From contig NZ_JAGDYL010000004.1 of NCBI RefSeq assembly GCF_017565705.1, positions 62,001-126,000 of the forward strand: a DNA stretch of 64,000 nucleotides, given 5' to 3'. The stretch comes from Leucobacter ruminantium. GTDB taxonomy: Bacteria; Actinomycetota; Actinomycetes; Actinomycetales; Microbacteriaceae. The position numbers and the translations under genes were made by a program. This document shows, in pieces, positions 55,275 to 63,427 of this stretch. Positions within the stretch are counted from its first letter, which is position 1; every line of letters starts with the position of its first letter. The notes beneath the pieces are model-generated. The model was not told the origin of the DNA. It was given only the letters and a program-made list of their open reading frames with translations, and made no database searches.

Positions 55275-56621
55275 ATGACACCAGAAGCAAGCTCCGCCTC
55301 AGCTGCGGCAGACGCGGCGCCCGAAGCACCCGGGCGCCTGCGACGCGCCATCACCGGCCCGCTCCTGTTCGCCTTCATCCTGGGAGACGTGCTCGGCGCG
55401 GGCGTCTACGCGCTCATGGGCGTGCTCTCCGAGCAGGTGGGCGGCCTGCTCTGGGCGCCGCTGCTGCTCGCGCTGGCGCTCGCCATGCTGACCGCGGGCT
55501 CCTACGCGGAGCTCGTCACGAAGTACCCGCGCGCGGGCGGCGCCGCGGTGTTCGCGGAGCGGGCGTTCCGCAGCCCGCTCGTGTCGTTCCTCGTCGGCTT
55601 CTCGATGCTCGCGGCGGGTGTCACGAGCGCCGCGGGCCTCTCGATCGCCTTCGCAGGCGACTACTTCAGCACCTTCGTCGACCTCCCGGTCCCGCTCGTC
55701 GCACTGCTCTTCCTCGCAGTCGTCGCCGCGCTGAACGCCAGGGGCATCCGGGAGTCGATGGGCGCGAATCTCGTGATGACGATCATCGAGCTCAGCGGTC
55801 TCGTGATCGTGGTCGTCGTCGTCGCCGTCTTCGTGGCGGGCGGCGGGGGAGATCCCTCGCGGACCCTCGAGGCGCCCGCGGGCAGCGGCGTCGCGGGAGC
55901 CGTGCTCGCAGGCGCCATCATCGCCTTCTACTCCTTCGTCGGCTTCGAGACCTCGGCCAACGTGATCGAGGAGGTGAAGCAGCCCACCCGCACCTACCCG
56001 CGTGCGCTCTTCGGAGCGCTGATCACCGCTGGGGCGGTCTACGTGCTCGTGGGTCTTGCGAGCGCCGCGGCACTGCCATCCGAGGAGCTGAGCGAGTCGA
56101 GCGGCCCGCTGCTCGCGGTGGTCGAGGCGACGGGGATCGGCGTGCCATCTGCGGTGTTCAGCCTCATCGCGCTCATCGCCGTCGCCAACGGGGCGCTGCT
56201 CACGATGATCATGTCGAGCCGCCTCGCCTACGGGATGGCGGAGCAGGGGCTGCTGCCGTCCGCGCTCTCGCGGGTGCTGCCGAAGCGCCGCACGCCGTGG
56301 GTCGCGATCCTCGTCACGACGATCGCCGCGATGCTGCTCGCGCTCATCGGCGACCTCGCCACGCTCGCCGAGACGGTGGTCCTGCTGCTGCTCTTCGTGT
56401 TCCTGAGCGCGAACGTCGCCGTGCTCGTGCTGCGCCGCGACCGCGTGGAGCACGAGCACTTCAGGGTGTGGACCTTCGTGCCGGTGCTCGGGATCGCCTC
56501 GTGCGTGCTGCTGCTCACGCAGCAGCGCGGCATGGTCTGGCTCTTCGCGGCGGTCCTGCTCGCGGTCGGCGGGCTGCTCTACGCTGTGGCGAGATGGGGT
56601 GCACGGAGGGCCCGAGCATGA
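55275..56621 (+). CDS. APC-superfamily amino-acid permease
   Basis: A 448-residue transporter with about 12 helices: ITGPLLFAFILGDVLGAGVYALMG carries the substrate-binding GxG region, followed by ELVTKYPRAGGAAVFAERAF, IIAFYSFVGFETSANVIEEVKQPTR (conserved APC loop) and SSRLAYGMAEQGLLPSALSRVLPKRRTPWVAI. Substrate unknown. Its stop overlaps the lipocalin start (ATGA), so the two are coupled. Confidence 0.88.
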   Translation: MTPEASSASAAADAAPEAPGRLRRAITGPLLFAFILGDVLGAGVYALMGVLSEQVGGLLWAPLLLALALAMLTAGSYAELVTKYPRAGGAAVFAERAFRSPLVSFLVGFSMLAAGVTSAAGLSIAFAGDYFSTFVDLPVPLVALLFLAVVAALNARGIRESMGANLVMTIIELSGLVIVVVVVAVFVAGGGGDPSRTLEAPAGSGVAGAVLAGAIIAFYSFVGFETSANVIEEVKQPTRTYPRALFGALITAGAVYVLVGLASAAALPSEELSESSGPLLAVVEATGIGVPSAVFSLIALIAVANGALLTMIMSSRLAYGMAEQGLLPSALSRVLPKRRTPWVAILVTTIAAMLLALIGDLATLAETVVLLLLFVFLSANVAVLVLRRDRVEHEHFRVWTFVPVLGIASCVLLLTQQRGMVWLFAAVLLAVGGLLYAVARWGARRARA

Positions 56622-57148
56622 ACGAATCTACACCCGAAGCGCAGCCGACATCGGTCGAGGATCTGGATCTGCAGCGCTATCTCGGTCTCTGGTACGAGGT
56701 GGGGCGGCTGCCGCTGCGCTTCGAGGACGATGCGGCGGTCGATGTGACCGCCGAGTACTCGCTGCGCGAGGACGGCACGGTGCGGGTGGACAACCGGTGC
56801 ATCGATGCCGAGGGAGCGCCGACACGGGCGCTCGGCCAGGCGGTGCCCGATGCGGAGCACCCGGGGCGGTTGCGGGTGAGCTTCCTTCCCGAGGGATTGC
56901 GGTGGATCCCCTTCACCCGCGCGGACTACTGGGTGCTCGAGATCGACCCTGACTACCGCCACGCCCTCGTCGGCACTCCCGATCGCAAGCACCTCTGGCT
57001 GCTCGGCCGGGAGCCGGTCATCGACGCGCAGCTCGAGCGGGAGTATCTCGGTGCGGCGCGCCGGCAGGGCTACGACCTGGCGGCATGGATCACGACGCCG
57101 CAGTCGGGCGGGCGGGTGACCGAGGAGATGCTCGCCGAGGAGCAGTAA
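56618..57148 (+). CDS. Bacterial lipocalin (Blc-like)
   Basis: A 176-residue lipocalin: LQRYLGLWYEVGRLPLRFEDDAAV (the GxW-like first signature), VTAEYSLREDGTVRVDNRC, RADYWVLEIDPDYRHALVGTPDRKHLWLLGREP (second signature and closing arginine). Blc proteins usually carry a lipoprotein signal, but this one has none and should be cytosolic. It likely binds a small hydrophobic molecule; coupling to an amino-acid permease is unexplained. Confidence 0.88.
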   Translation: MNESTPEAQPTSVEDLDLQRYLGLWYEVGRLPLRFEDDAAVDVTAEYSLREDGTVRVDNRCIDAEGAPTRALGQAVPDAEHPGRLRVSFLPEGLRWIPFTRADYWVLEIDPDYRHALVGTPDRKHLWLLGREPVIDAQLEREYLGAARRQGYDLAAWITTPQSGGRVTEEMLAEEQ

Positions 57149-57152
57149 GGGA

Positions 57153-57641
57153 TCAGCCCTCGCCCCGCCATCCCGCCGTGACCTCGACCCAGGCCTCGGC
57201 ACCGCACAGCTGCTCGAACGACTCGACAGGGATCTCGACCGCCGACGACGCGGTTCCCGCAGCCGGGAACACCGTCTCGAAGCGCCGCAGCGACTCGTCG
57301 AGGAAGACACGAGCCTCGCCGGGGTTCGCGAACGGGCACACGCCGCCGACCGGATGGCCGGTGAACTCTGCGACGTCCTCCGCGCGCAGCATGCGGGGCT
57401 TGCCGCCGAAGCGGCGCTTGAACATCCCGCCGTTCACGCGGGCGTCGCCCGCGGCGACGACGAGCACGGCGCGCTCGGGAGCCTCGGGATCGTAGAAGCC
57501 GAGGGTCTTCGCGATGCGGGCGGGGGCGGTGCCGACCTTCTCCGCCGCCAGTTCGACGGTGGCGCTCGACTCGTCGAACTCGAGGATCTCGCCCGTCCAG
57601 CCGCGATCCGCGAGATGCTCCCGCACCCGAGTCGTTCCCAT
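57153..57641 (-). CDS. YbaK/EbsC-family aminoacyl-tRNA deacylase
   Basis: 162 residues from ATG 57641 (AAAGGA upstream). The family blocks are SSATVELAAEKVGTAPARIAKTLGFY, AVLVVAAGDARVNGGMFKRRFG with the catalytic lysine region, and EFTGHPVGGVCPFAN. These proteins hydrolyse mischarged tRNAs such as Cys- or Ala-tRNA(Pro). It converges on the lipocalin gene with a 4-bp gap. Confidence 0.87.
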   Translation of the reverse strand: MGTTRVREHLADRGWTGEILEFDESSATVELAAEKVGTAPARIAKTLGFYDPEAPERAVLVVAAGDARVNGGMFKRRFGGKPRMLRAEDVAEFTGHPVGGVCPFANPGEARVFLDESLRRFETVFPAAGTASSAVEIPVESFEQLCGAEAWVEVTAGWRGEG

Positions 57642-57848
57642 ATCCGATCCTTTCCGCTCTCGTCTCCGCCGGTCACGCCGCAGCCTCTCGGGCAGCGGCA
57701 CGGCCCCACACTACCGTCACGCCTACCGGCTCGGACTCCCGCAAGTCAACCCCGCTGCCCGTGCGCGCCCGTCGGCGTACGCTCGAAGACCACTCGCGAG
57801 GCGGTGTGCCGTCTCGCGGTTCCGGAGACGACGAGAGGAGCCGGAGCG

Positions 57849-57941
57849 ATGAGAGAGACACCGATGACCGACACATCGATGAACCCGACATCGACGACCG
57901 ATGCGCCGGTGGGGGAGGAGACGGCGAATGGCGGAGCGTGA
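57849..57941 (+). CDS. Possible 30-residue leader peptide upstream of the YbdK-like ligase
   Basis: GAGGAG 9 nt upstream supports ATG 57849. The frame (MRETPMTDTSMNPTSTTDAP...) is Met/Thr-rich and ends inside the next gene, overlapping its start by 14 bp, so it could couple or attenuate translation. It may also be chance. Confidence 0.35.
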   Translation: MRETPMTDTSMNPTSTTDAPVGEETANGGA

Positions 57942-59067
57942 TGGCGAGCGCACGGTGCAGCCCCGCAGCTTCGGCGTCGAGGAGGAGTACCTGCTGCTCG
58001 ACGCGACGAGCGGCTCGCCCACCGACGGGGCGGCCGAGCTCATCGACCGCATGCCCGAGCACGGCGCCGACGCGGAGCGCGAGTTCTTCTCCAGCCAGCT
58101 CGAGACCGCGACGCCCGTGTGCATCGAGGCGGGGGAGGCGGAGCGATCCCTCACCGGATTCCGCCTCGCAGCGGCCGAGGCGGCGACCGCTCGCGGTGCC
58201 GTGCTCGCGGGCACCGGACTGCCCCCGGTCGGCGGGGAGACCGTCGGCACCGTCACGCCCAAGGATCGCTACCGCGCGATCGACGCCGAGATGCGGAACG
58301 CGGGCGCCTACCAGTACGTCACCGGCACGCACGTGCACGTCGAGATCCCCTCGCGCGATGCGGGCGTCGCCGTGCTGCGCAGACTCGCCCGCTGGGCGCC
58401 CGCGCTGCTCGCCATGACCGCGAACTCGCCCGTGTGGTGCGGCGAGGCCACGGGTTTCGCGAGCTGGCGCTACCTCATGAGCATGAACTGGCCCCTCCGC
58501 GGTTACCCTCCCGACTTCATCGACGGAGAGGACTACGCCCGCTCGGTCGAGCAGCTGGTCGGTAGCGGCGTGCTGCTCGACTCGGGAATCGTCACCTGGA
58601 TCGCCCGGCTCTCGGAGAACTATCCGACGATCGAGCTGCGCATCGCCGACGCCCAGCTGACCGCGGGGGAGGCGGTGTCGTTCGGCGTCATCGTGCGAGC
58701 GCTCGTCGATCGTTGCCTGAGCGACGAGGCGCACGGCCTCGAGGCGCCGCGCATCGCGCCGGGGCTCGTCGACGGCGCGCTGTGGCTGGCCGCGCGCAAC
58801 GGTCTCGAGTCCGAGCTCGTCGACCCCGCGACGGCCGAGTCCGTGCCGGCGCTCGAGTTCGTCGAGCGCATGGTCGGGTTCATTCAGCCCGAGCTGGTGC
58901 GCTTCGGCGGCCAGGGCCGCGTCGACCGCTATGTGGAGCGGCTGCGGCGCGAGGGCAGCCCGGCTCGCCGACAGATCTCGCGGTTCGCCGAGGGCGGCAT
59001 CGGCGGCCTCCTCGACCTCTACCGCGAGGGATCGGCCGCGATCTCGCCGGAGGCCGGCCAGGGGTGA
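57928..59067 (+). CDS. YbdK-family carboxylate-amine ligase (glutamate-cysteine ligase-like)
   Basis: 379 residues from ATG 57928 with GGGGAGGAG upstream. GCS2 family features: RSFGVEEEYLLLD (metal-binding Glu cluster), FFSSQLETATPVC, GTHVHVEIPSRD, MTANSPVWCGEATGFASWRY and LRIADAQLTAGEAVSF. YbdK enzymes ligate glutamate to cysteine weakly; in actinobacteria the family includes EgtA-like enzymes. Actual substrate unproven. The stop codon lies within the stem of the following hairpin. Confidence 0.87.
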   Translation: MAERDGERTVQPRSFGVEEEYLLLDATSGSPTDGAAELIDRMPEHGADAEREFFSSQLETATPVCIEAGEAERSLTGFRLAAAEAATARGAVLAGTGLPPVGGETVGTVTPKDRYRAIDAEMRNAGAYQYVTGTHVHVEIPSRDAGVAVLRRLARWAPALLAMTANSPVWCGEATGFASWRYLMSMNWPLRGYPPDFIDGEDYARSVEQLVGSGVLLDSGIVTWIARLSENYPTIELRIADAQLTAGEAVSFGVIVRALVDRCLSDEAHGLEAPRIAPGLVDGALWLAARNGLESELVDPATAESVPALEFVERMVGFIQPELVRFGGQGRVDRYVERLRREGSPARRQISRFAEGGIGGLLDLYREGSAAISPEAGQG

Positions 59068-59109
59068 GGGATCTCCGCCCGCCGATCGAGCGGGCGGGGA
59101 TCCCTCACC
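59063..59109. terminator. 19-bp hairpin terminator built on GAGGGATC
   Basis: GGTGAGGGATCTCCGCCCG (59063-59081) pairs with CGGGCGGGGATCCCTCACC (59091-59109) over 19 bp with a single T-G pair and a 9-nt loop, between convergent genes. Same design as 53092-53134. Confidence 0.75.
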
Positions 59110-59131
59110 CTCGTCCAGCCTGCGGCGCGGC

Positions 59132-60238
59132 TCAGGAGTCCGAGAGCGCGTCGCTGACCTCCGTGGGCTTCTGGTACTGCTTCTCGGGCAGCGCACGGAG
59201 GGCGTCGAGCACGCGCTCGTCGGCGCCCGAGTCGCGGGCGGTGGCGACGAGGTCGTCGCGGCCCGCGGGGTAGCCGACCCCGCCGAGGAACTTCTGGATC
59301 TGGATTGGATTGGGCTGCTCGGACATGCGGGTCTCCTCTCTTCTCCGAGCCTCGTCCGGATCATCGGTGCCCGAACGGGGGTATATGAAGTTGCTCGCCT
59401 CGTGGCGGCGGTCGACGATGGTGGTCGGCGCCTCCAAGTGCACGGCGGGGCTCGGCACGATGCCGGCACCGCCGAAGCACTCCATGACGCGCCACTGCGC
59501 CACCCGGTCCTCGCCGGCGTGCCGCGGAGGCAGGCTCTCCCAGAAGTCGAAGCCTCCCGCCGCGACGAGCGCCCGTCGCTCGAAGAGCACGCAGCTGCCC
59601 ACCCAGGCGATGCGATAGGCGATGCGGTCGCCGTCGGAGAGCCCGAGGTCGGCGGCGAGGTGGGCGAGGTTCGCGGCGTTGTGCAGCGGCCACCTGCGCT
59701 CCATCGCGGGCCCGGGGCGCATGCGCTCGGGCTGCACGCCCTCATCGCCCCACGGTTCGAAGTGCTGCGTCTCCTCGGGGCGCACGTCCTCGAGGAACGA
59801 CAGTCCCTGCACCGCATAGCCGACGAAGCCGCACCGCTGTTCGTCGAGCGCGGCCACGAGCTTCTCGAGCGCGCCGGGTTCGAGCCAGACGTCGTCGTCG
59901 AGGTAGAGCACCCGCGGAGCCCGGGAGAGGTCCAGCAGGAACTGCCGATGCTCGGCCATGCCACGCCGCTCGCGGTGCCTGTGGAGTTCGACCGCGCGGC
60001 CCTGCGCGCGCAGCACGCGCATCATGGCGCGCACGGCGGGCGAGCCGAGTACGCCGCTGTCCGACTGGTCGCCGACGATGACCCTGAACGGCGGGTCGTC
60101 CTGCGCCGCGAGGCCGGCCAGGGTCACGGCGAGTTCGGAGTTGCGACCCGAGGTGGGCACGAGCACGTCGAGCTCCGCGGTCTGGGGTTCCGCCGGAGCG
60201 CCCCACTGCGCGGCGCCGCGGCGGCTTCCGGGGCTCAC
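59132..60238 (-). CDS. Family 2 glycosyltransferase fused to DUF2795
   Basis: A 368-residue protein. Residues ~20-300 are a GT-A glycosyltransferase: LDVLVPTSGRNSELAVTLAGLA, VGDQSDSG, YLDDDVWLEPGAL (DxD) and a WESLPPRHAGEDRVAQW acceptor region with the ED pair. After ARRREETR the frame runs straight into a complete DUF2795 domain (NPIQIQKFLGGVGYPAGRDD ... LRALPEKQY). DUF2795 proteins are normally separate small proteins. An internal ATG at 59326 with AGAGGAG upstream would give the 64-residue DUF2795 protein alone, so both products may be made. Confidence 0.82.
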   Translation of the reverse strand: MSPGSRRGAAQWGAPAEPQTAELDVLVPTSGRNSELAVTLAGLAAQDDPPFRVIVGDQSDSGVLGSPAVRAMMRVLRAQGRAVELHRHRERRGMAEHRQFLLDLSRAPRVLYLDDDVWLEPGALEKLVAALDEQRCGFVGYAVQGLSFLEDVRPEETQHFEPWGDEGVQPERMRPGPAMERRWPLHNAANLAHLAADLGLSDGDRIAYRIAWVGSCVLFERRALVAAGGFDFWESLPPRHAGEDRVAQWRVMECFGGAGIVPSPAVHLEAPTTIVDRRHEASNFIYPRSGTDDPDEARRREETRMSEQPNPIQIQKFLGGVGYPAGRDDLVATARDSGADERVLDALRALPEKQYQKPTEVSDALSDS

Positions 60239-61350
60239 GGGATCACCGCCCCCGCGGCGCGCGCCGCACGGTGCTCATTCCGCGAGGGATCGCCCGCGGC
60301 CCGCGCTGCACCGGTCGTGTTCCGCGAGGGGCCGGGGGCGTCGCGGTCGTCCGATGCCTCGTCGCCCCGGCCCGTGTCGGCCGAGACCTCGGGCTCCTCC
60401 AGCTCCTCGAGCGAGCAGACGCAGGTGCCGCTCTTCCGCACCGCGACGTCGGCGGCCCGCTGCGCGAAGTCGGCGGCGTGCTCGAGCGGCATCCCTGCCG
60501 CGCGAGCGGTCGTCAGCGCCGCGGCGAAGACGTCGCCCGCGCCCGAGGCCTGATGCTCGGGGGCGGGCCTCGCGTAGGTGCGGTGGGGGAGCCTGTTGCG
60601 GCGCAGCAGCACGGTGCCGGTGCGGTCGAGGGTCACCACGATCGCGGTGGCCCCGGTCTCGGCGAACAGTTCGTCGGCATCGACGTTGCCGACGCGCTCG
60701 GATCCCTCGCCCAACTCCGCGCCCTGCACCCGCTCGGCCTCGGCCGCGTTCGGGGTGACGACATCGGGGTGCAGCGCGCGCCACCGGCGGGGATCGTGGG
60801 CGTCGACCACGAGCAGCGGAGGACGCCGCAGCCCTGCGAGCGCGGCCACGGTCTCGTCGTCGAGCAGCGACGAGCCGTAGTCGCAGATCAGCAGGGCGTC
60901 GCTCGTTCCGGCCGCCGCGGCCACGTCGTTCACGAGCCGGCGCCGCGCCGCGCCCGGCCACGTATCGGTCTGGGTGCGGTCGAGACGCATGAGCATCTCG
61001 TCTCCCACCGACACGCGCACCTTCGTCGTGGTCTGCGCTCCGGGCACCTCGCGCAGCCGGGTGACGTCGACGCCCGCCTCTCCGAGCCTCGCGAGCAGCC
61101 GCGACGCTGCGGCGTCGGCGCCGACGGCTCCCACCGCCCGCACGCGGGCCCCGAGCGCGGCCAGGTTGAGGGCGGTGTTCGCGGCCCCGCCAGGGGCGTC
61201 CCTGCGCGCCTCGATGTCGACGACCGGGGCCGGCGCCTCGCGGGCGAAGCGCTCGATCCGACCGCTCCACCAGCCGTCGAGCATGAAGTCGCCCACCACG
61301 GTGACGATGGGCCGGTGCTTCCTGACGAGTTCGATGCAGCGAGCGTTCAT
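60235..61350 (-). CDS. PfkB-family kinase, HldE N-terminal (heptose-7-phosphate kinase) type
   Basis: 371 residues from ATG 61350 (AAAGGAG upstream). Ribokinase-fold motifs: VTVVGDFMLDGWWSGRIERFAREAPAPVV resembles RfaE1/HldE, GGAANTALNLAALGARV is PfkB motif 1, and QASGAGDVFAAALTTA motif 2 with the catalytic Asp. It should phosphorylate D-glycero-manno-heptose 7-phosphate at C1. The last ~50 residues are a low-complexity Arg/Ala/Asp tail containing octamer sequence. It overlaps the GT2 start by 4 bp. Confidence 0.85.
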   Translation of the reverse strand: MNARCIELVRKHRPIVTVVGDFMLDGWWSGRIERFAREAPAPVVDIEARRDAPGGAANTALNLAALGARVRAVGAVGADAAASRLLARLGEAGVDVTRLREVPGAQTTTKVRVSVGDEMLMRLDRTQTDTWPGAARRRLVNDVAAAAGTSDALLICDYGSSLLDDETVAALAGLRRPPLLVVDAHDPRRWRALHPDVVTPNAAEAERVQGAELGEGSERVGNVDADELFAETGATAIVVTLDRTGTVLLRRNRLPHRTYARPAPEHQASGAGDVFAAALTTARAAGMPLEHAADFAQRAADVAVRKSGTCVCSLEELEEPEVSADTGRGDEASDDRDAPGPSRNTTGAARAAGDPSRNEHRAARAAGAVIP

Positions 61351-61484
61351 GACGTGCTCCTTTCCAGAGGGCGATGCGCCGCTCGGTTTCGGAATGCGCG
61401 AGTCGGGGCAGAGGAGTGACGACCGCCCCGAGGTGCGCGGGCCGCGAGGGTCCGGCGAGGCGGGAGGGCGGAGAGGGGAGCGGA

Positions 61485-62639
61485 ATGACAGACGCGGAAC
61501 AGTTCGAGGAACGGGCGCGCGCGCTCGCGATCGGGCCGCTGGGGAACCGGCTGGAGGACGTGCGTCGCATCGCCGTGGTACGCGGCGGGGGCATCGGCGA
61601 CGTGCTCTTCGCGCTGCCCGCGATACGGGCGCTCGCCTCCGCCTACCCGGGCGCCGAGGTCGTGCTGCTCGGGACGCCCGTCGCGGTCGAGCTCTTCGAA
61701 GGTCGGCTCGGGGCTCCGCATCGTGCCCTCGTGCTGCCGCCGGCGCGCGGTGTCGGCGCGCCCGACACGGCGCGCGACACCGCCCCCGACACGGCCGCCG
61801 AGACTGAGCGGTTCCTCGCGGCGCGCAGGGACGAGGGGTACGACCTGGCCCTTCAGATGCACGGCGGCGGACGGTTCTCGAACCCGTTCGTCCTCGGCCT
61901 CGGTGCCCGCTGCACGGCAGGCACCCGCACCCCCGACGCCGAGCCGCTCGACCGCAACCTCGAGTACGTCTACTTCCAGCACGAGATCGCCCGTTGGCTC
62001 GAGGTGGCCGGTCTCGCCGGCGCACCGCCCGTCGAGCTCGAGCCGCGGCTGCGGGCAACTCCGGGCGAGCTGGGCTTCGCGTGCGAGCGCTTCGGCGAGG
62101 GACCCCTCGTCGCCGTGCACCCGGGCGCCACCGATCCGCGGCGCCGATGGCCGGCGGAGCGCTTCGCGGCGGTCGCGAGCGCGCTCGCCGACGAGGGTGC
62201 GCGGGTCGTGATCGTCGGCAGCTCCGCGGAGCGGGAGCTCTGCGCCCAGGTCGCCGACGCGGCGGCACTTGGCTCCGAATCGCCCTCCCGGGTGATCGAC
62301 ACGGCGGGTGCGCTCTCCATCTCCGAGCTCGTCGGCACGCTCGCTCGGGCCGATCTCATGATCGGCAACGACAGCGGCCCTCGCCACCTCGCGCAGGCGC
62401 TCGGCACGACCACGGCCTCCGTGTACTGGTGCGGCAATCTGCTCAACGCCGGCCCGTTCGGCCGGTCGCGTCACCGCGCGCGCGTCTCCTGGACGATGCG
62501 ATGCCCCGTCTGCGGCCGCGGCATCGTCGACGACGGGGGCGCCGAGGAGCGGTGCGCGCACGACGTCTCCTTCGTCGGCGACGTGCCGGTCGAAACGGTG
62601 CTGGCCGACGCGCGGGCGCTGCTCGGCGCGACCGCGTGA
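61485..62639 (+). CDS. Family 9 glycosyltransferase (heptosyltransferase-like)
   Basis: 384 residues from ATG 61485 with GGGGAG upstream. GT9 features: RRIAVVRGGGIGDVLFALPAIRAL, VAVHPGATDPRRRWPAERFAAVA, and the donor-site LARADLMIGNDSGPRHLAQALG. A C-terminal patch has four cysteines (RCPVCGRG ... RCAHD), possibly zinc-binding. A 15-residue stretch DTARDTAPDTAAETE is a local repeat. It probably transfers heptose from ADP-heptose to a surface glycan. Confidence 0.87.
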   Translation: MTDAEQFEERARALAIGPLGNRLEDVRRIAVVRGGGIGDVLFALPAIRALASAYPGAEVVLLGTPVAVELFEGRLGAPHRALVLPPARGVGAPDTARDTAPDTAAETERFLAARRDEGYDLALQMHGGGRFSNPFVLGLGARCTAGTRTPDAEPLDRNLEYVYFQHEIARWLEVAGLAGAPPVELEPRLRATPGELGFACERFGEGPLVAVHPGATDPRRRWPAERFAAVASALADEGARVVIVGSSAERELCAQVADAAALGSESPSRVIDTAGALSISELVGTLARADLMIGNDSGPRHLAQALGTTTASVYWCGNLLNAGPFGRSRHRARVSWTMRCPVCGRGIVDDGGAEERCAHDVSFVGDVPVETVLADARALLGATA

Positions 62640-62680
62640 GCCGGTGAGCCCCGACCGCGAGCCCGCGAGCTCCGGATCCC

Positions 62681-63391
62681 TCACGGCCATGACGGCTCCT
62701 GCTCGGGGCAGATCACGAGTTCGCGAACCTCGCAGTGCGGCGGCTGCTGCAGAGCGAATACGACGCTCCGCGCCACGTCCGACGGCTCGTTGAGCTGCGC
62801 GTCGGGCCCGGGCCGGTACTGCTCGGGCCGGTCGTCGAAGAACCGGGTGCGCATGCCCGCCGGGATGAGCGTCGTGACGCCCAGCCGGCCCGCGGTCTCC
62901 GCGGCCAGGGCCCGCGAGAAGCCGAGCACCCCGAACTTGGAGGCGCAGTACGCGGTCGCCTCGGGAAGCGCCCGCAGGGCGAGCGAGGAGGCGACGGTGA
63001 CGACGCGGCCGTGGGCGCGCTCGATGTGCGGCAGCGCGGCGCGCACGGTCGACACGGTGCCGAGCAGGTTCACGCCGATGACGCGCTCCCACTCGGTTGC
63101 GTCGACGTCCTCGAGGCGGCCGCAGCGGTCGATGCCGGCGGCCGTGACGACGCCGTCGATGCCGCCGAGCTCCTCGGCCAGTTCCGAGACGGCCCGTTCG
63201 ACGGCGGAGCGATCCGAGACATCGGCTGCCCTCGCCGGCCAGCGGCCCGAGAGCGACGAGACGTCGAGGTCGATGACCCCGGGCGATCCTCCGGCCTCCT
63301 CGACGGCGCTTGCGACCGCCTCTCCGAGGCCGGAGGCGCCTCCGGTGACGAGGATGCGGCCGAGGGGGCGGGGGTAGAGCGAGTGCTGCAT
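62681..63391 (-). CDS. Short-chain dehydrogenase/reductase
   Basis: A 236-residue classical SDR: ILVTGGASGLGEAVA (nucleotide loop), VVTAAGIDRCG (NNAG position), VVTVASSLAL (catalytic Ser) and YCASKFGVLGFSRALA (YxxxK). AAGGAG precedes the ATG. Set among glycan genes it may modify a nucleotide-linked or free sugar, but the substrate is not evident. Confidence 0.87.
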   Translation of the reverse strand: MQHSLYPRPLGRILVTGGASGLGEAVASAVEEAGGSPGVIDLDVSSLSGRWPARAADVSDRSAVERAVSELAEELGGIDGVVTAAGIDRCGRLEDVDATEWERVIGVNLLGTVSTVRAALPHIERAHGRVVTVASSLALRALPEATAYCASKFGVLGFSRALAAETAGRLGVTTLIPAGMRTRFFDDRPEQYRPGPDAQLNEPSDVARSVVFALQQPPHCEVRELVICPEQEPSWP

Positions 63392-63427
63392 GGTGTTCTC
63401 CTTCGATGTCGTGGGGTGCGGGAGCGC

